Assembly: GCA_003553245.1 (NCBI GenBank)
Contig: PWDX01000221.1
Location: 1 to 45,458 of the forward strand
Origin: Phycisphaerae bacterium
GTDB lineage: Bacteria > Planctomycetota > Phycisphaerae > Sedimentisphaerales > Anaerobacaceae
DNA length: 45,458 nucleotides
Direction: 5' to 3'
The first letter of the stretch is position 1. Each line of letters begins with the position of its first letter. The notes beneath the pieces are model-generated. The model was not told the DNA's origin and made no database searches. It saw only the letters and a list, made by a program, of their open reading frames with translations. The translations under genes were made by a program, and so were the position numbers. This document shows positions 32,841 to 41,675 of the stretch, in pieces.

Positions 32841-34958
32841 CTAATCTGAGTTTTCCGTTTCCGGCCAAGTTTCTTTTATTCGCTTTAGAAGTCTTTCGGC
32901 ACAGTCTTTGTCGATATCCCGAAGGATTTGGTACTGTTTTACAGCAGCTTCTTTGTTGCCATTGTCCACATAGACGGTTCCAAGTTTGTAATTTATGGTA
33001 GCGTCATCAGGGAAGAAAGTTAAAGCCTTTTTATATGCTTTTATTGCATTAGTGGTTTGCCCGAGATGATTGTAGGAGCATCCCAATACATGATATGTGC
33101 TTTCGAAGTCTGGATCTAAAACTTTCGCCTGCTTGAGGGGTTTAATGGCTTCTTCATATCGTTCAAGTGATGCATAAGACAACCCTAATCCATAGTAGGC
33201 ATCAGTCCAGTCAGGTTTATTTTCAATTGCCTGCTTGTAAGCATTGGCGGCTTCTTTATGTAGACCGAGATGGTGATAAGCAATGCCCATGCCGTAATAA
33301 GCATGGGCATAATCCTGTTTTATTTCAATTGTCTGCTTGTAAGCATCGGCGGCTTCTTGATATAGACCGAGATGGTGATAAGCATTGCCCATGCCGTAAT
33401 AAGCAGAGACATAATCCGGCTTTATTTCGACTGCCTGCCTGTAAGACTCGATGGCTTTTTGGTGTTGGCCGAGATTTTGATACGAGCTTCCCAGTCTGCG
33501 ATACGCATGAGCGTAGCCAGGTTTATGTTCAATTGTCTGCTTGTAGGCATCGGCGGCTTCTTGATATAGACCGAGATTGTGACAAGCAATGCCCATGCCG
33601 TAATAAGCAGAGGCATAATCCTGTTTTATTTCGACTGCCTGCCTGTAAGACTCGAAGGCTTCTTGGTATTGGCCAAGACGGAGATAAGCGTTACCCAGTC
33701 CGTAATAAGCAGAGGCATAATCCGGTTTTATTTTGATTGCCTGTCTGTGAGACTTGAGGGCTTGTTGGTATTGGTCGAGATGGGCATAAGATTTACCCAG
33801 GTTATGATAAGCAGAGGCATGATCCGGTTTTATTTCAATTGCCTGCTTATATGCATTAACAGCTTTTTGATACTGGTTCATCCTTTGGTAACACCACCCA
33901 ATATTCAAATAAGCACTTAAATACTGTGGATTTACTCTAATTGTTTCTTGATAAGCTTTTATTGCATCCTCAATTCTTCCAAGATTCCGATAAGCTTGAC
34001 CAAGATTAAAATTTGCAACATCCAGATTTGGGTTAAGTTCAATGCTTTTTTTTGCTGCGATAATCGCACTTTCATAATCTTTCCACCGCAAATAAACAAC
34101 TGCGACATTATTATGCGCGAAATCGAAATCCGGACTTATCTCGATGGCTCTTTTATGCGCGTCCATTGCCTTCTGATCTTGGCCGAGTCTGCCATATACT
34201 ATTCCGAGGTTATTATGTGCCAGCGTAGCGTTCGGGTCTATGGCGATTGCTTGTTTATAGGCATCCACGGCTTTGTTATCCATGTGCAGCCTGTCGTAAG
34301 CTCTGCCAAGGTGATAAAATGCGCTAGAACTTTTCGGGTCGAGAGTAACGGCCCGGCTGCATGCTTCTATGGCGTCTTGATATAGATTCGCATCATCGAT
34401 ATATATTTGCCCCAACGCCAGATGCGCATCAAAAAAATCCGGATTTATTCGGGTTGCTCTTTTGAAAGCGGCAATAGCGTCTTCGGTACGATCAAGCTTC
34501 TCATAGATACGACCCAGAAACAAATACGCCTCAGCAGAATTAGGCAGTACTGTGATAAGACGATTAATTATTCTTGCGGCTTCTTCGGCTTGATCGAGCT
34601 TTATATGTATGGCAGCAAGTGTGGCATACGCTTCGGGCGTCAGCGGTCTTATTCGTATTACCGCATTGAATGCCTCAATAGCTTCCTCGTAGCGTTTTAA
34701 TTCAAGTAAACAGGTTCCTGCCAGTGAATAAGCAAACGCGTCTCTGGAATTTTTGTCAAGAACCTTTTGGGAATACTCAAGAGCCTTTTCATACTCGCCG
34801 GCTTCAAGATGTGTAATAGCAGATTCATAAAGCTCTTGTACGCGTTTGGCCAATTGCTGCTCGGCGTTTGCGATGCAACTGTTTGAGGTAAATTCAGATG
34901 ATGCCAGAACCAGCAAAACAACGAGAAATACAAATTTTGTTCCCATTGCTAATCTCAT
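32841..34958 (-). CDS. Secreted TPR-repeat protein (about 18 repeats)
   Basis: A 705-residue protein made almost wholly of 34-residue tetratricopeptide repeats after a signal peptide that ends near SCIANA-EQQ. Repeat units such as AYYGMGNAYHHLGLYQEAAD and AYRRLGSSYQNLGQHQKAIE carry the canonical G/Y/A pattern. The ATG at 34958 is chosen since AAAGG lies 7 bases upstream; a GTG at 34973 would add five residues. Two consecutive 204-base blocks (33301-33504 and 33505-33708) are nearly identical, so part of the array arose by recent duplication. Such proteins are protein-binding solenoids; partner and role are unknown. A TATAAT promoter precedes it. Confidence 0.88.
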   Translation of the reverse strand: MRLAMGTKFVFLVVLLVLASSEFTSNSCIANAEQQLAKRVQELYESAITHLEAGEYEKALEYSQKVLDKNSRDAFAYSLAGTCLLELKRYEEAIEAFNAVIRIRPLTPEAYATLAAIHIKLDQAEEAARIINRLITVLPNSAEAYLFLGRIYEKLDRTEDAIAAFKRATRINPDFFDAHLALGQIYIDDANLYQDAIEACSRAVTLDPKSSSAFYHLGRAYDRLHMDNKAVDAYKQAIAIDPNATLAHNNLGIVYGRLGQDQKAMDAHKRAIEISPDFDFAHNNVAVVYLRWKDYESAIIAAKKSIELNPNLDVANFNLGQAYRNLGRIEDAIKAYQETIRVNPQYLSAYLNIGWCYQRMNQYQKAVNAYKQAIEIKPDHASAYHNLGKSYAHLDQYQQALKSHRQAIKIKPDYASAYYGLGNAYLRLGQYQEAFESYRQAVEIKQDYASAYYGMGIACHNLGLYQEAADAYKQTIEHKPGYAHAYRRLGSSYQNLGQHQKAIESYRQAVEIKPDYVSAYYGMGNAYHHLGLYQEAADAYKQTIEIKQDYAHAYYGMGIAYHHLGLHKEAANAYKQAIENKPDWTDAYYGLGLSYASLERYEEAIKPLKQAKVLDPDFESTYHVLGCSYNHLGQTTNAIKAYKKALTFFPDDATINYKLGTVYVDNGNKEAAVKQYQILRDIDKDCAERLLKRIKETWPETENSD
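33301..33708 (-). repeat. 204-bp tandem duplication (two TPR units each) in the TPR gene
   Basis: The block 33301-33504 and the block 33505-33708 read nearly the same, and each equals two 102-base TPR units. Neighbouring units on both sides are similar but more diverged, as expected for repeated unequal recombination. Array length may vary between strains. Confidence 0.85.
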
Positions 34959-35003
34959 TTTGTTGCCTTTCACCTGTTTACTCTCAACACGCTATATAAT
35001 AAA

Positions 35004-35031
35004 ATTATACCGCCTTGGCCGATAAAGACAA
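35004..35031 (-). promoter_or_regulatory. Sigma-70 type promoter of the TPR-repeat gene
   Basis: On the minus strand TTGTCT (35031-35026), a 16-base spacer and a perfect TATAAT (35009-35004). The predicted start near 34997 leaves a leader of about 40 bases to the ATG at 34958. Confidence 0.6.
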
Positions 35032-35161
35032 AGCTTTTTTGTAATTTAAACAGGCGATTTATCATATCGTTTTAACTTCGCCGGAGCCGGTGGTTGACGG
35101 CGGGGGTGGGCGGTCTTATAATCGCCGCTTTAATCAGATTTTACCAATCAGGGAAACAGCT

Positions 35162-35626
35162 ATGGCCAAGAAGAAAAAGAAGAAAAAAAGCAATTTGTGT
35201 AAAAAATGCACGGGTATGTGCTGCCGCTATGTGGCTTTGCCTATTGAAACGCCGGAGGATAAAGAAGATTATGACGATATTCGGTGGTATCTGGCGCATA
35301 AGGACATCACGGTTTTCGTTGAGGACGGCGACTGGTATGTCAATTTCAAGACCACCTGTCGGCATTTATCCACAGAGGATTACAAATGCACAATATACGA
35401 AAAGCGCCCCAAAATCTGCCGTAAATACAAGGCCGACGACTGCGATTTTATTGACGGCGAATACGATTACGATCTTCACTTTACCAATGATAAGCAGATG
35501 GAAGAATATATCAGAATAAAATTCGACAACAATGTAATCGAAAAGCCTGTCAAATCTAAGAAGAAGAAAAAGAGAAAGAAAGCCAAAAAATCCAAATCCA
35601 GACAAAAAGCCGGAGCCGCTCGATGA
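35162..35626 (+). CDS. YkgJ/UPF0153-type cysteine-cluster protein with Lys-rich ends
   Basis: A 154-residue cytoplasmic protein. It carries the cysteine pattern of the putative zinc- or iron-chelating CxCxxCC family: C-x2-C-x3-CC (CKKCTGMCC), a single Cys in TTCRHL, C-x-I-Y-x-x-R-P-x-x-C (CTIYEKRPKIC) and DDCDF. The core is flanked by extremely lysine-rich ends (first 10 and last 30 residues), suggesting RNA or ribosome contact, which is speculation. The ATG at 35162 has AGGGA upstream; a GTG at 35090 is less likely. It overlaps hisS by four bases (ATGA), so it is probably co-translated with histidyl-tRNA synthetase. Confidence 0.8.
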   Translation: MAKKKKKKKSNLCKKCTGMCCRYVALPIETPEDKEDYDDIRWYLAHKDITVFVEDGDWYVNFKTTCRHLSTEDYKCTIYEKRPKICRKYKADDCDFIDGEYDYDLHFTNDKQMEEYIRIKFDNNVIEKPVKSKKKKKRKKAKKSKSRQKAGAAR

Positions 35627-36906
35627 AGATACCACCGGTAAAAGGTACGAGAGATTTTTACCCGCCGCAGATGAACAGGCGCAACTGGATAATCGACGGC
35701 TGGAAGAGTGCTTCGCTCCGCAACGGGTTCGAGGAATATGACGGGCCGATATTCGAGCATTTGCAGATGTATCAGATTAAAAGCGGCGATGAGATTGCCG
35801 AGCAGCTTTTTTCGCTCAAAGACCGAGGTGGACGCGACCTTGCTATCAGGCCGGAAATCACCCCGACGCTGGCGCGGATGGTCAATCAGCAGATTAACAC
35901 GCTGGCCAGGCCTATTAAGTGGTTTTCCGTGCCGCGGCTGTGTCGGGCTGAAAGGCCGCAAAAGGGCAGGCTGAGGGAGTTTTTTCAGTGGAATGTGGAT
36001 GTCATAGGTGTTGATGATGTTCTGGCTGATGCCGAGGTGATTTTCTGTGCGGTGGATTATTTGCGGCAGGTCGGCCTCACGCCGGATGATATCGTGGTTA
36101 AGATTTCCAGCAGGAAGATGCTGGCAGAGCTGCTTATTGAGCTTGGTCTGGAGGAATCTCAGCTTGAGCCGGTTTATGCGGTGCTGGATAAGCGGGCGAA
36201 ACTACCTGAGGATGTTTTTGAAAAACTGCTGGCAGAGCAGGTCTCAGATGGTGACCGGCGAGAGAAGATATTATCGTTGATGGAGGCCGAATCGGTCGAG
36301 AAAATCAGCGAAATTGTCGAGCCTGACCGCAAGGCCGCCGAGGCGATTGAAGAAATGTCTCGTTTGTTTGAGATATTAGATCGGATGCAGATCGGTCAGT
36401 TCTGCAAATTCGATACGAGCATTGTCCGGGGGCTGGCATATTATACGGGCATTGTTTACGAGATTCACGACAAGGCAGGCCGGCTTCGGGCAATTGCCGG
36501 CGGCGGCAGATATGACAATCTGCTAAAGCAGTTCGGCGGTCCGGATGTATCAGCTACGGGCTTCGGAATGGGCGATTCGGTACTGGAGATATTGCTGGAG
36601 GAAAAAGGGCTTATCGGCAAAGAAGTAGAGCAAAGGAGTATTGATTATTTCATTGCTTTTGCAGATTCGAAGTATCGCGATAAAGCTATCGAGACCGCAT
36701 CGAAGATAAGGCTGGCCGGGATGTCGGCGAATTTCAGCTATAAAACGGCAGGGCTTGGTAAACAGTTCAAAGAAGCTGCCGCACAGAATGCCCGCAAGGT
36801 CGTAATAATAGGACAGGAGATTGAGGCCGGGCAACTGGCGGTTAAGGATATGGCCGCCGGACAGCAGCAAACCGTTACGGCGGAGGAGTTTTTCCGCAAG
36901 CTTTAG
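35623..36906 (+). CDS. hisS: Histidyl-tRNA synthetase
   Basis: HisRS charges tRNA-His. The 427-residue class II synthetase begins with the family start PPVKGTRDFYPPQM, has motif 1 around FEEYDGPIFEHL, motif 2 CRAERPQKGRLREFFQWNVD, the histidine-specific VRGLAYYTGIVYEIHD and AGGGRYDNLLKQFG, and motif 3 with TGFGMGDSVL. The anticodon-binding domain follows (residues about 335-427). The histidine-A motifs exclude HisZ. Start overlaps the cysteine-cluster gene. Confidence 0.97.
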   Translation: MKIPPVKGTRDFYPPQMNRRNWIIDGWKSASLRNGFEEYDGPIFEHLQMYQIKSGDEIAEQLFSLKDRGGRDLAIRPEITPTLARMVNQQINTLARPIKWFSVPRLCRAERPQKGRLREFFQWNVDVIGVDDVLADAEVIFCAVDYLRQVGLTPDDIVVKISSRKMLAELLIELGLEESQLEPVYAVLDKRAKLPEDVFEKLLAEQVSDGDRREKILSLMEAESVEKISEIVEPDRKAAEAIEEMSRLFEILDRMQIGQFCKFDTSIVRGLAYYTGIVYEIHDKAGRLRAIAGGGRYDNLLKQFGGPDVSATGFGMGDSVLEILLEEKGLIGKEVEQRSIDYFIAFADSKYRDKAIETASKIRLAGMSANFSYKTAGLGKQFKEAAAQNARKVVIIGQEIEAGQLAVKDMAAGQQQTVTAEEFFRKL

Positions 36907-36919
36907 CCGACACGGGTAA

Positions 36920-37435
36920 ATGAAGAAGGATTCTATCAATCATTACGAGAGGGCGTTTGGCAACTGGCTGATAGACAGCGGTTTGCGGTATGTGGCGATA
37001 GACGAGCAAAAGCGGGCGGCATTTGGACGCGGTGACCTCAAGAGTTTTGATTATCTGCTTTATCCGGCCAATCAGCCTGCCATAATTGCCGAGGTTAAAG
37101 GGAGGAAATTTACCGGCAAATCTCTGGCAGCATTGTCGGGGCTGCAATGCTGGGTTACCGCCGATGATATTGCCGGGCTGGTAGAGTGGCAGCAGGTGCT
37201 TGGCAATGGTCACGAAGCGGCGTTTGTGTTCGCTTACCATATTGAGCCGGTTGATGTTGATCTGGACGGCAGGGCGTTCTATGAATATGACGGTAGGCGA
37301 TATATTTTCTTCGCCGTGGCGCTGGAGGCTTATCGCAGGTATATGAAGCTTCGCAGCCCTCGGTGGAAGACCGTTACATTGTCGGCGGATGATTTTCGCC
37401 GTTGCGCAATACAAATGCAGGATTTGCTGTTATAG
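36920..37435 (+). CDS. HYExAFE-family protein, nuclease-like fold candidate
   Basis: A 171-residue protein that starts with H8-Y9-E10-R-A-F, the motif that names this family, which I associate mostly with planctomycetes. It also shows D44 in KSFDYLLY, then E58-x-K60 in IIAEVKGRKF, the arrangement D...ExK of PD-(D/E)XK nucleases, and a strand pair with FVFAYHI and RYIFFAV. A nuclease-like fold is an inference from these residues; no activity is known to me. It lies 13 bases after hisS and converges on scpB at 10 bases. Confidence 0.72.
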   Translation: MKKDSINHYERAFGNWLIDSGLRYVAIDEQKRAAFGRGDLKSFDYLLYPANQPAIIAEVKGRKFTGKSLAALSGLQCWVTADDIAGLVEWQQVLGNGHEAAFVFAYHIEPVDVDLDGRAFYEYDGRRYIFFAVALEAYRRYMKLRSPRWKTVTLSADDFRRCAIQMQDLLL

Positions 37436-37445
37436 CGTCAAACTC

Positions 37446-38270
37446 TTATTGCCAGTTTTCAACAGGGTCGTAGTCGTCCGGCGCTGCGTCATTATCATCA
37501 TCAGGCTGCTCTGGTTCGGCCTGTTCGGGCTTGACTGCATCATCCTGCTGGTGCTGGTTATCATCTTCGGCCTGCGGTTGGGGTTCTTCCTTTGGCTTGG
37601 GCTTTTTCAGTTCTTCTATCTTCGGCAGGTCTCTAAGGGTGTTCAGGCCAAAGACTTGCAGGAATTTTTTTGTAGTGCCGTAGAGCATCGGTCTGCCGAG
37701 GACATCAGCTCTGCCTACGATTTTTACAAGACCTTTATACATAAGCTGGCGAATCATCTCACCGGCGGCGACGCCGCGAATGGCTTCGATATCGGCGCGG
37801 ATAACAGGCTGTTTGTATGCTATTACCGCCAGTGTCTCCAATGCGGCGGGGCTTAGCTTGCTATCACTGCGAGCGCGGAGCAGCTTTTTGAGCCAGTGAT
37901 TATAGCCCGGCAGCGTAAGCATCTGATATCCCGAGGCGATTTTCTCAATGCGGAAAGCGTGATTGTTCTGCTCGTATTTTTCGTTAAGCGCTTCAATATG
38001 CTGTCTTACCTGTTGGTTGCCTGTTTCGGCAATATCGGCCAGGCGGGCAACGGTCAGCGGCTCATCACTTGCAAACAAAACGGCTTCTATAACCGACTCC
38101 ATCGTCGCTTCGCCGTCTTCTAAGTGCTTGAGTTCTTCATCAGCTTTGTCGGTCGATTCGACGGCGTTTTTCTCTTGCGCCTCATCGGTCTGGTTGTCGG
38201 GTTCGACGGGGTTTTGCTGTTGAGCCTCGTCGTCCCGGTCGTTTTGCTGGTTTATATTTTCATCGGTCAT
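37446..38270 (-). CDS. scpB: Segregation and condensation protein ScpB
   Basis: ScpB is the winged-helix kite subunit that pairs with ScpA and SMC for chromosome condensation. The core (residues 55-205) has ESVIEAVLFASDEPLTVARL, NNHAFRIEKIASGYQMLTLP, LSPAALETLAVIAYKQPVIR, DIEAIRGVAAGEMIRQLMYK and GRPMLYGTTKKFLQVFGL, all ScpB signatures. It has long acidic and Gln-rich tails at both ends, which make the protein 274 residues instead of about 190. The ATG at 38270 overlaps the nif3 stop (ATGA). scpA is not next to it. Confidence 0.95.
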   Translation of the reverse strand: MTDENINQQNDRDDEAQQQNPVEPDNQTDEAQEKNAVESTDKADEELKHLEDGEATMESVIEAVLFASDEPLTVARLADIAETGNQQVRQHIEALNEKYEQNNHAFRIEKIASGYQMLTLPGYNHWLKKLLRARSDSKLSPAALETLAVIAYKQPVIRADIEAIRGVAAGEMIRQLMYKGLVKIVGRADVLGRPMLYGTTKKFLQVFGLNTLRDLPKIEELKKPKPKEEPQPQAEDDNQHQQDDAVKPEQAEPEQPDDDNDAAPDDYDPVENWQ

Positions 38271-39379
38271 ATTGTTTTCCAATCAAACGGGTCGGCGTCG
38301 GATTTACTCAATTCGATATTCAGACCCTCGGTTATTTCATTTAACTGCCGACACAGCCGTGTCAGCATAAATCGTTCAGAGACAGTATGGCTCAGGCATA
38401 TACAGCTTAGCCCCGCTTCCTGGGCGGCCAGTGCCAGATGGTGTTTTAATTCTCCGGTCAGATATAAATCACAACCTGCCGATATTACAGAGCTTATTAT
38501 TTTCCCACACGAACCGGCACATACCGCCGCCGAGTTTACCGTCCTTTTTTTCGGACCTATAAAGCCCATATATTTAGCTGATGTGTGCTGTTTGATCCTC
38601 TCAATTATCTGTTCCATCTCCAGCGGCTGGGCGAGCGTGCCCATCCTGCCAAGACCAAGCACCGGCTCGGTGTGATACATTTTGAAAATATCAAATGCCG
38701 GCATTTCGTACGGATGAGCCTGTCGCATCGCTGCCACTGTCGCGTCGAGTTTATCAGCCGGGACGATAGTCTCAAAGCGAAGCTCCTCAACGGTCTCGAA
38801 TTTACCTTGCTGTCCGATAGCGGGCTTTGCTCCCTCCTGCGGCAGGAATGTTCCCTGGCCCTGTGTTCGGAATCCGCAGTTGCTGTAATTTCCGAGCTTG
38901 CCTGCGCCAGCTTCATAGACAGCCTGGGCGACTTTATCGGCGTGATCTTTGGGTGTGAAGACCACCAGCTTGAACTTATTCTCTGCCGGGTTCGCTACGA
39001 AATCGCCTACAGGTTTTGGCTCGACGATGCCCAGCATCTCGGCCAAAGCGTCATTAACTCCGCCACGGAGTATATCGAGCGATGTATGAATTGAATACAC
39101 CGCGATGCCGGCGCGGATAAGCTCATAAACAACCGACGCTTCGCCATCGGCGGTGATTTTCTTCAGCCCGTTCCAGATTACAGGATGATAGCTTATTATC
39201 ATATCGGCCCTGGCTTTTATCGCCTCTGCAAGAACTTCTTTTGTAATGTCGATAGTGAGCATTACATTGGTTACATTTTTCTCAGCTTCACCTGTCAGCA
39301 GCCCTACATTGTCCCAGTCCAGCGCAAGCTCGGCAGGCGCTATTGACTGAATCGCGGCAGCTATATCTTTTACTTTCAT
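38267..39379 (-). CDS. Nif3-like dinuclear metal-centre protein
   Basis: A 370-residue Nif3 family protein with the extra central PII-like domain (about 130-245) found in longer members. Metal-ligand motifs are SYHPVIW (H65; the first His of the usual HHP is Tyr, as in some other family members), HTSLD (H98, D102) and SHTVSER near the C-terminus, with GELKHHLA before it. GTP cyclohydrolase-like and other roles have been proposed for this family, but no substrate is certain. It starts 2 bases after pabC and overlaps scpB by four, fixing it in this operon. Confidence 0.9.
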   Translation of the reverse strand: MKVKDIAAAIQSIAPAELALDWDNVGLLTGEAEKNVTNVMLTIDITKEVLAEAIKARADMIISYHPVIWNGLKKITADGEASVVYELIRAGIAVYSIHTSLDILRGGVNDALAEMLGIVEPKPVGDFVANPAENKFKLVVFTPKDHADKVAQAVYEAGAGKLGNYSNCGFRTQGQGTFLPQEGAKPAIGQQGKFETVEELRFETIVPADKLDATVAAMRQAHPYEMPAFDIFKMYHTEPVLGLGRMGTLAQPLEMEQIIERIKQHTSAKYMGFIGPKKRTVNSAAVCAGSCGKIISSVISAGCDLYLTGELKHHLALAAQEAGLSCICLSHTVSERFMLTRLCRQLNEITEGLNIELSKSDADPFDWKTI

Positions 39380-39381
39380 AC

Positions 39382-40245
39382 TTATCCCTCACATCGCTGT
39401 TTAATATCGTTTTCCAGAAGCTCCTGCACTTTCCGTGTAACCGGCCCGACCTTGCCTTCATTGACCGGATGCTGTTCCAGACAATTTACCGCCATAGCTT
39501 TCATAACCACATTTGTCAGGAATATCTCCTCGGCGGCAAGAACATCGTCTATCGAAATATCGGTCTGTTCGGCGGAGATGCCGTTTTCGTCTGCCAGTTC
39601 CAACACCGCCTTTCGAGCGATACCCGGCAGCACCGGCGTGTCATCTTTGGGTGTAAGAAGTTTGGAGTCCTTGACGATAAATACATTGCTTATACACCCC
39701 TCAGCCAGCCGATTATCCAGCGTAAACCAGAGAGCTTCGGACGCCCGTTTTGACCGTGCCTGCTGAAGCGCCAGCATTCGCGAAAAATAGCTTGTTACCT
39801 TATGGCCTGTCAGAGGATCCGAGGGGTTCTGCCGAGAATCACACAGTACCGTGAAGACTCCATTTTCATAATACTCTTTCGGATAGTCCTGTGCTCTTGC
39901 CGCGGTAATCAGCAGCGTGCTTTGGGGCTGTTCCTGCTCCAGCGGTCCGCCCGAGACAGTTAGCCGAATGCGAGCGTCGGCCAGTTCGTTGGCTTGCAGA
40001 GTTTTGTATATCGCGGTTTTTATGTAGTCGCGATCGTATGTCAGATTTATCGAAAGGGCGGCGGAACTTGCCAAGAGTCGGTCAAGGTGGTCTTCGAGCC
40101 GCCATACCGTGCCGGAACAGCTTCGCATTGTCTCGAACAGACCCGCTCCATAAAGAAACCCGCTGTCACTGCATCCGATACAGGCTGCCTCCGAGTCGAG
40201 TATTTTATCATTTAGAAAAACTTTTCCGGTCATAGTCGCTTTCAT
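39382..40245 (-). CDS. pabC: Class IV PLP aminotransferase, probable aminodeoxychorismate lyase
   Basis: A 287-residue fold-type IV PLP enzyme. K149 in GHKVTSYFSRML is the Schiff-base lysine; GLFETMRSCSG, HLDRLLASSAAL, the cofactor loop RLAEGCISNVFIV and LPGIARKAVLELA are family blocks. The family includes BCAT, D-amino acid aminotransferase and aminodeoxychorismate lyase (PabC). Here it starts exactly at the end of pabB (TAATG, one-base overlap), so PabC, which releases p-aminobenzoate for folate synthesis, is the best reading. Sequence alone does not exclude another aminotransferase. Confidence 0.82.
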   Translation of the reverse strand: MKATMTGKVFLNDKILDSEAACIGCSDSGFLYGAGLFETMRSCSGTVWRLEDHLDRLLASSAALSINLTYDRDYIKTAIYKTLQANELADARIRLTVSGGPLEQEQPQSTLLITAARAQDYPKEYYENGVFTVLCDSRQNPSDPLTGHKVTSYFSRMLALQQARSKRASEALWFTLDNRLAEGCISNVFIVKDSKLLTPKDDTPVLPGIARKAVLELADENGISAEQTDISIDDVLAAEEIFLTNVVMKAMAVNCLEQHPVNEGKVGPVTRKVQELLENDIKQRCEG

Positions 40246-41675
40246 TAACTGTTGTATTCATTCACAGCCGCGATGCCCGCCAGCAGAGCTTTGGCCTTTA
40301 CATTGGTCTCTTCCCACTCGTCTTGTGGTCTGGAGTCGGCCACTATACCGCCGCCGGTCTGGACATAGGCGTTTCGAGCTTTGATAATAATGGTTCGTAT
40401 CGCGATATTCAAGCAGACATTGCCGTTTACCCCAAAAACTCCGATGCTGCCGGTATATGGCCCGCGCGCCGTCGGCTCAAGCCGATTGATTATCTGCATC
40501 GAGCTCAATTTCGGAGCTCCGGTGATTGAACCGCCCGGAAAAACCGCTCTCAAAATTTCCTCAACTGGCAAATCAGGTCTAAGATGCCCCGAAATCGTTG
40601 CCAGAGCGTGAAATACTGACGGATATTCGACGATAGTTCGCGGCTGGCTTACCGTTCGAGTGCCGGGCACGGTTATTCTCGCGATGTCGTTGCGCTCAAG
40701 GTCGATTATCATATTAAGCTCGGCCTGTTCCTTTGGGCTGTTCAGCAGGTCGTCATAATTGCAGGCGTTTTGCCGTTGAGCTTTCTCATTTTGCGGAGGA
40801 AGCCGCTTGCGAGTGCCCTTGATAGGTTGGGTGCTGATATTCCGGCCTACAATTTTTATAAACAGCTCCGGCGACGCGCTGACCAACTGATAATCACCGC
40901 CGTCAATATAAGCTGCGTAAGGACTCGGGTTATATTGGTTCTGCCAGTGAAAAAGCCGAACCGCCGGGCCGGAATACGGCAGGGACATCCGCCGGGAAAA
41001 GTTTACCTGATAAACATTGCCGTCATAAATTTCATCCAGTATCTGCCGGACGCTGTCCAGATAATAATCCCTGGTCATATTGCAAGTCGGCTTCTCGGCA
41101 TCGACATTTTCGCTTATCGCTTTGAATTTTTCTACTTTTGTCTTAGCCGCGCGGTTAAGCATATCCTCCAGCAAAGCGAATTTATCGTTTACTTTGGTCT
41201 GGCCTTGGAATTCCAGAGCCAACAGATAGAATACTTCTTCTTTGTGGTCGTAGCATATACTCTTATCGTAGAAATTCAGATCGGCAAGCGGCAGTTGCAG
41301 ATCATCGGTCGGAGCCTCCGTTACATTATCTATGAATCGGTTGAGGTCATAGCTTAGATATCCCATCCAGCCCGGCACACAGATATCATCGGGCAGCTCG
41401 GCAGAGCAATCCTCAACTTTGTATTTTCGCAGGCTAGCGCCAAGCTTTTCCAACGGCCGTTCTTCATTGGTAAGACGACAATGCTCGATAGGCTGAGCCA
41501 CCCAGTAGCTGAATCTATCGCAGGAAGGATTTGCACCAAGGATTACGGCCTGCGGCATTGACGCGAAAACATCAGAGAGGCTTTGCAGGTTGACTTTACG
41601 CTTAATTTTTTTGTGTCGCAATCGACAGGATATTGAAGGAGCGGTTTTATCTTTGGTATTGGTGCAAAAACTCAT
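40245..41675 (-). CDS. pabB: Aminodeoxychorismate synthase component I
   Basis: PabB aminates chorismate to aminodeoxychorismate for p-aminobenzoate and folate. The 476-residue protein has the chorismate-binding fold with YDGNVYQVNFSRRM, VSASPELF, PIKGTRKR (284-291; PabB has Lys where TrpE has Ala), ERNDIARI, FPGGSITGAPK and TGSIGVFG. The reading frame is open to 41912, but that stretch overlaps deoC; the ATG at 41675 overlaps the deoC stop by one base (TAATG) and gives the normal N-terminus, so it is preferred. The glutaminase partner (pabA/trpG) is not in view. Confidence 0.93.
   Translation of the reverse strand: MSFCTNTKDKTAPSISCRLRHKKIKRKVNLQSLSDVFASMPQAVILGANPSCDRFSYWVAQPIEHCRLTNEERPLEKLGASLRKYKVEDCSAELPDDICVPGWMGYLSYDLNRFIDNVTEAPTDDLQLPLADLNFYDKSICYDHKEEVFYLLALEFQGQTKVNDKFALLEDMLNRAAKTKVEKFKAISENVDAEKPTCNMTRDYYLDSVRQILDEIYDGNVYQVNFSRRMSLPYSGPAVRLFHWQNQYNPSPYAAYIDGGDYQLVSASPELFIKIVGRNISTQPIKGTRKRLPPQNEKAQRQNACNYDDLLNSPKEQAELNMIIDLERNDIARITVPGTRTVSQPRTIVEYPSVFHALATISGHLRPDLPVEEILRAVFPGGSITGAPKLSSMQIINRLEPTARGPYTGSIGVFGVNGNVCLNIAIRTIIIKARNAYVQTGGGIVADSRPQDEWEETNVKAKALLAGIAAVNEYNS

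Noticed and set aside
33167-33736. Long plus-strand open frame of repeated residues
   Set aside because: It is the antisense image of the TPR repeats on the minus strand; its repetitive protein has no family features or signals.
35018-35025. Second GCCGATAA (sigma-28 -10 like) before the cysteine-cluster gene
   Set aside because: It overlaps a good minus-strand TTGTCT-N16-TATAAT promoter and precedes a non-flagellar gene. Its presence also lowers my confidence in the fliD sigma-28 call.
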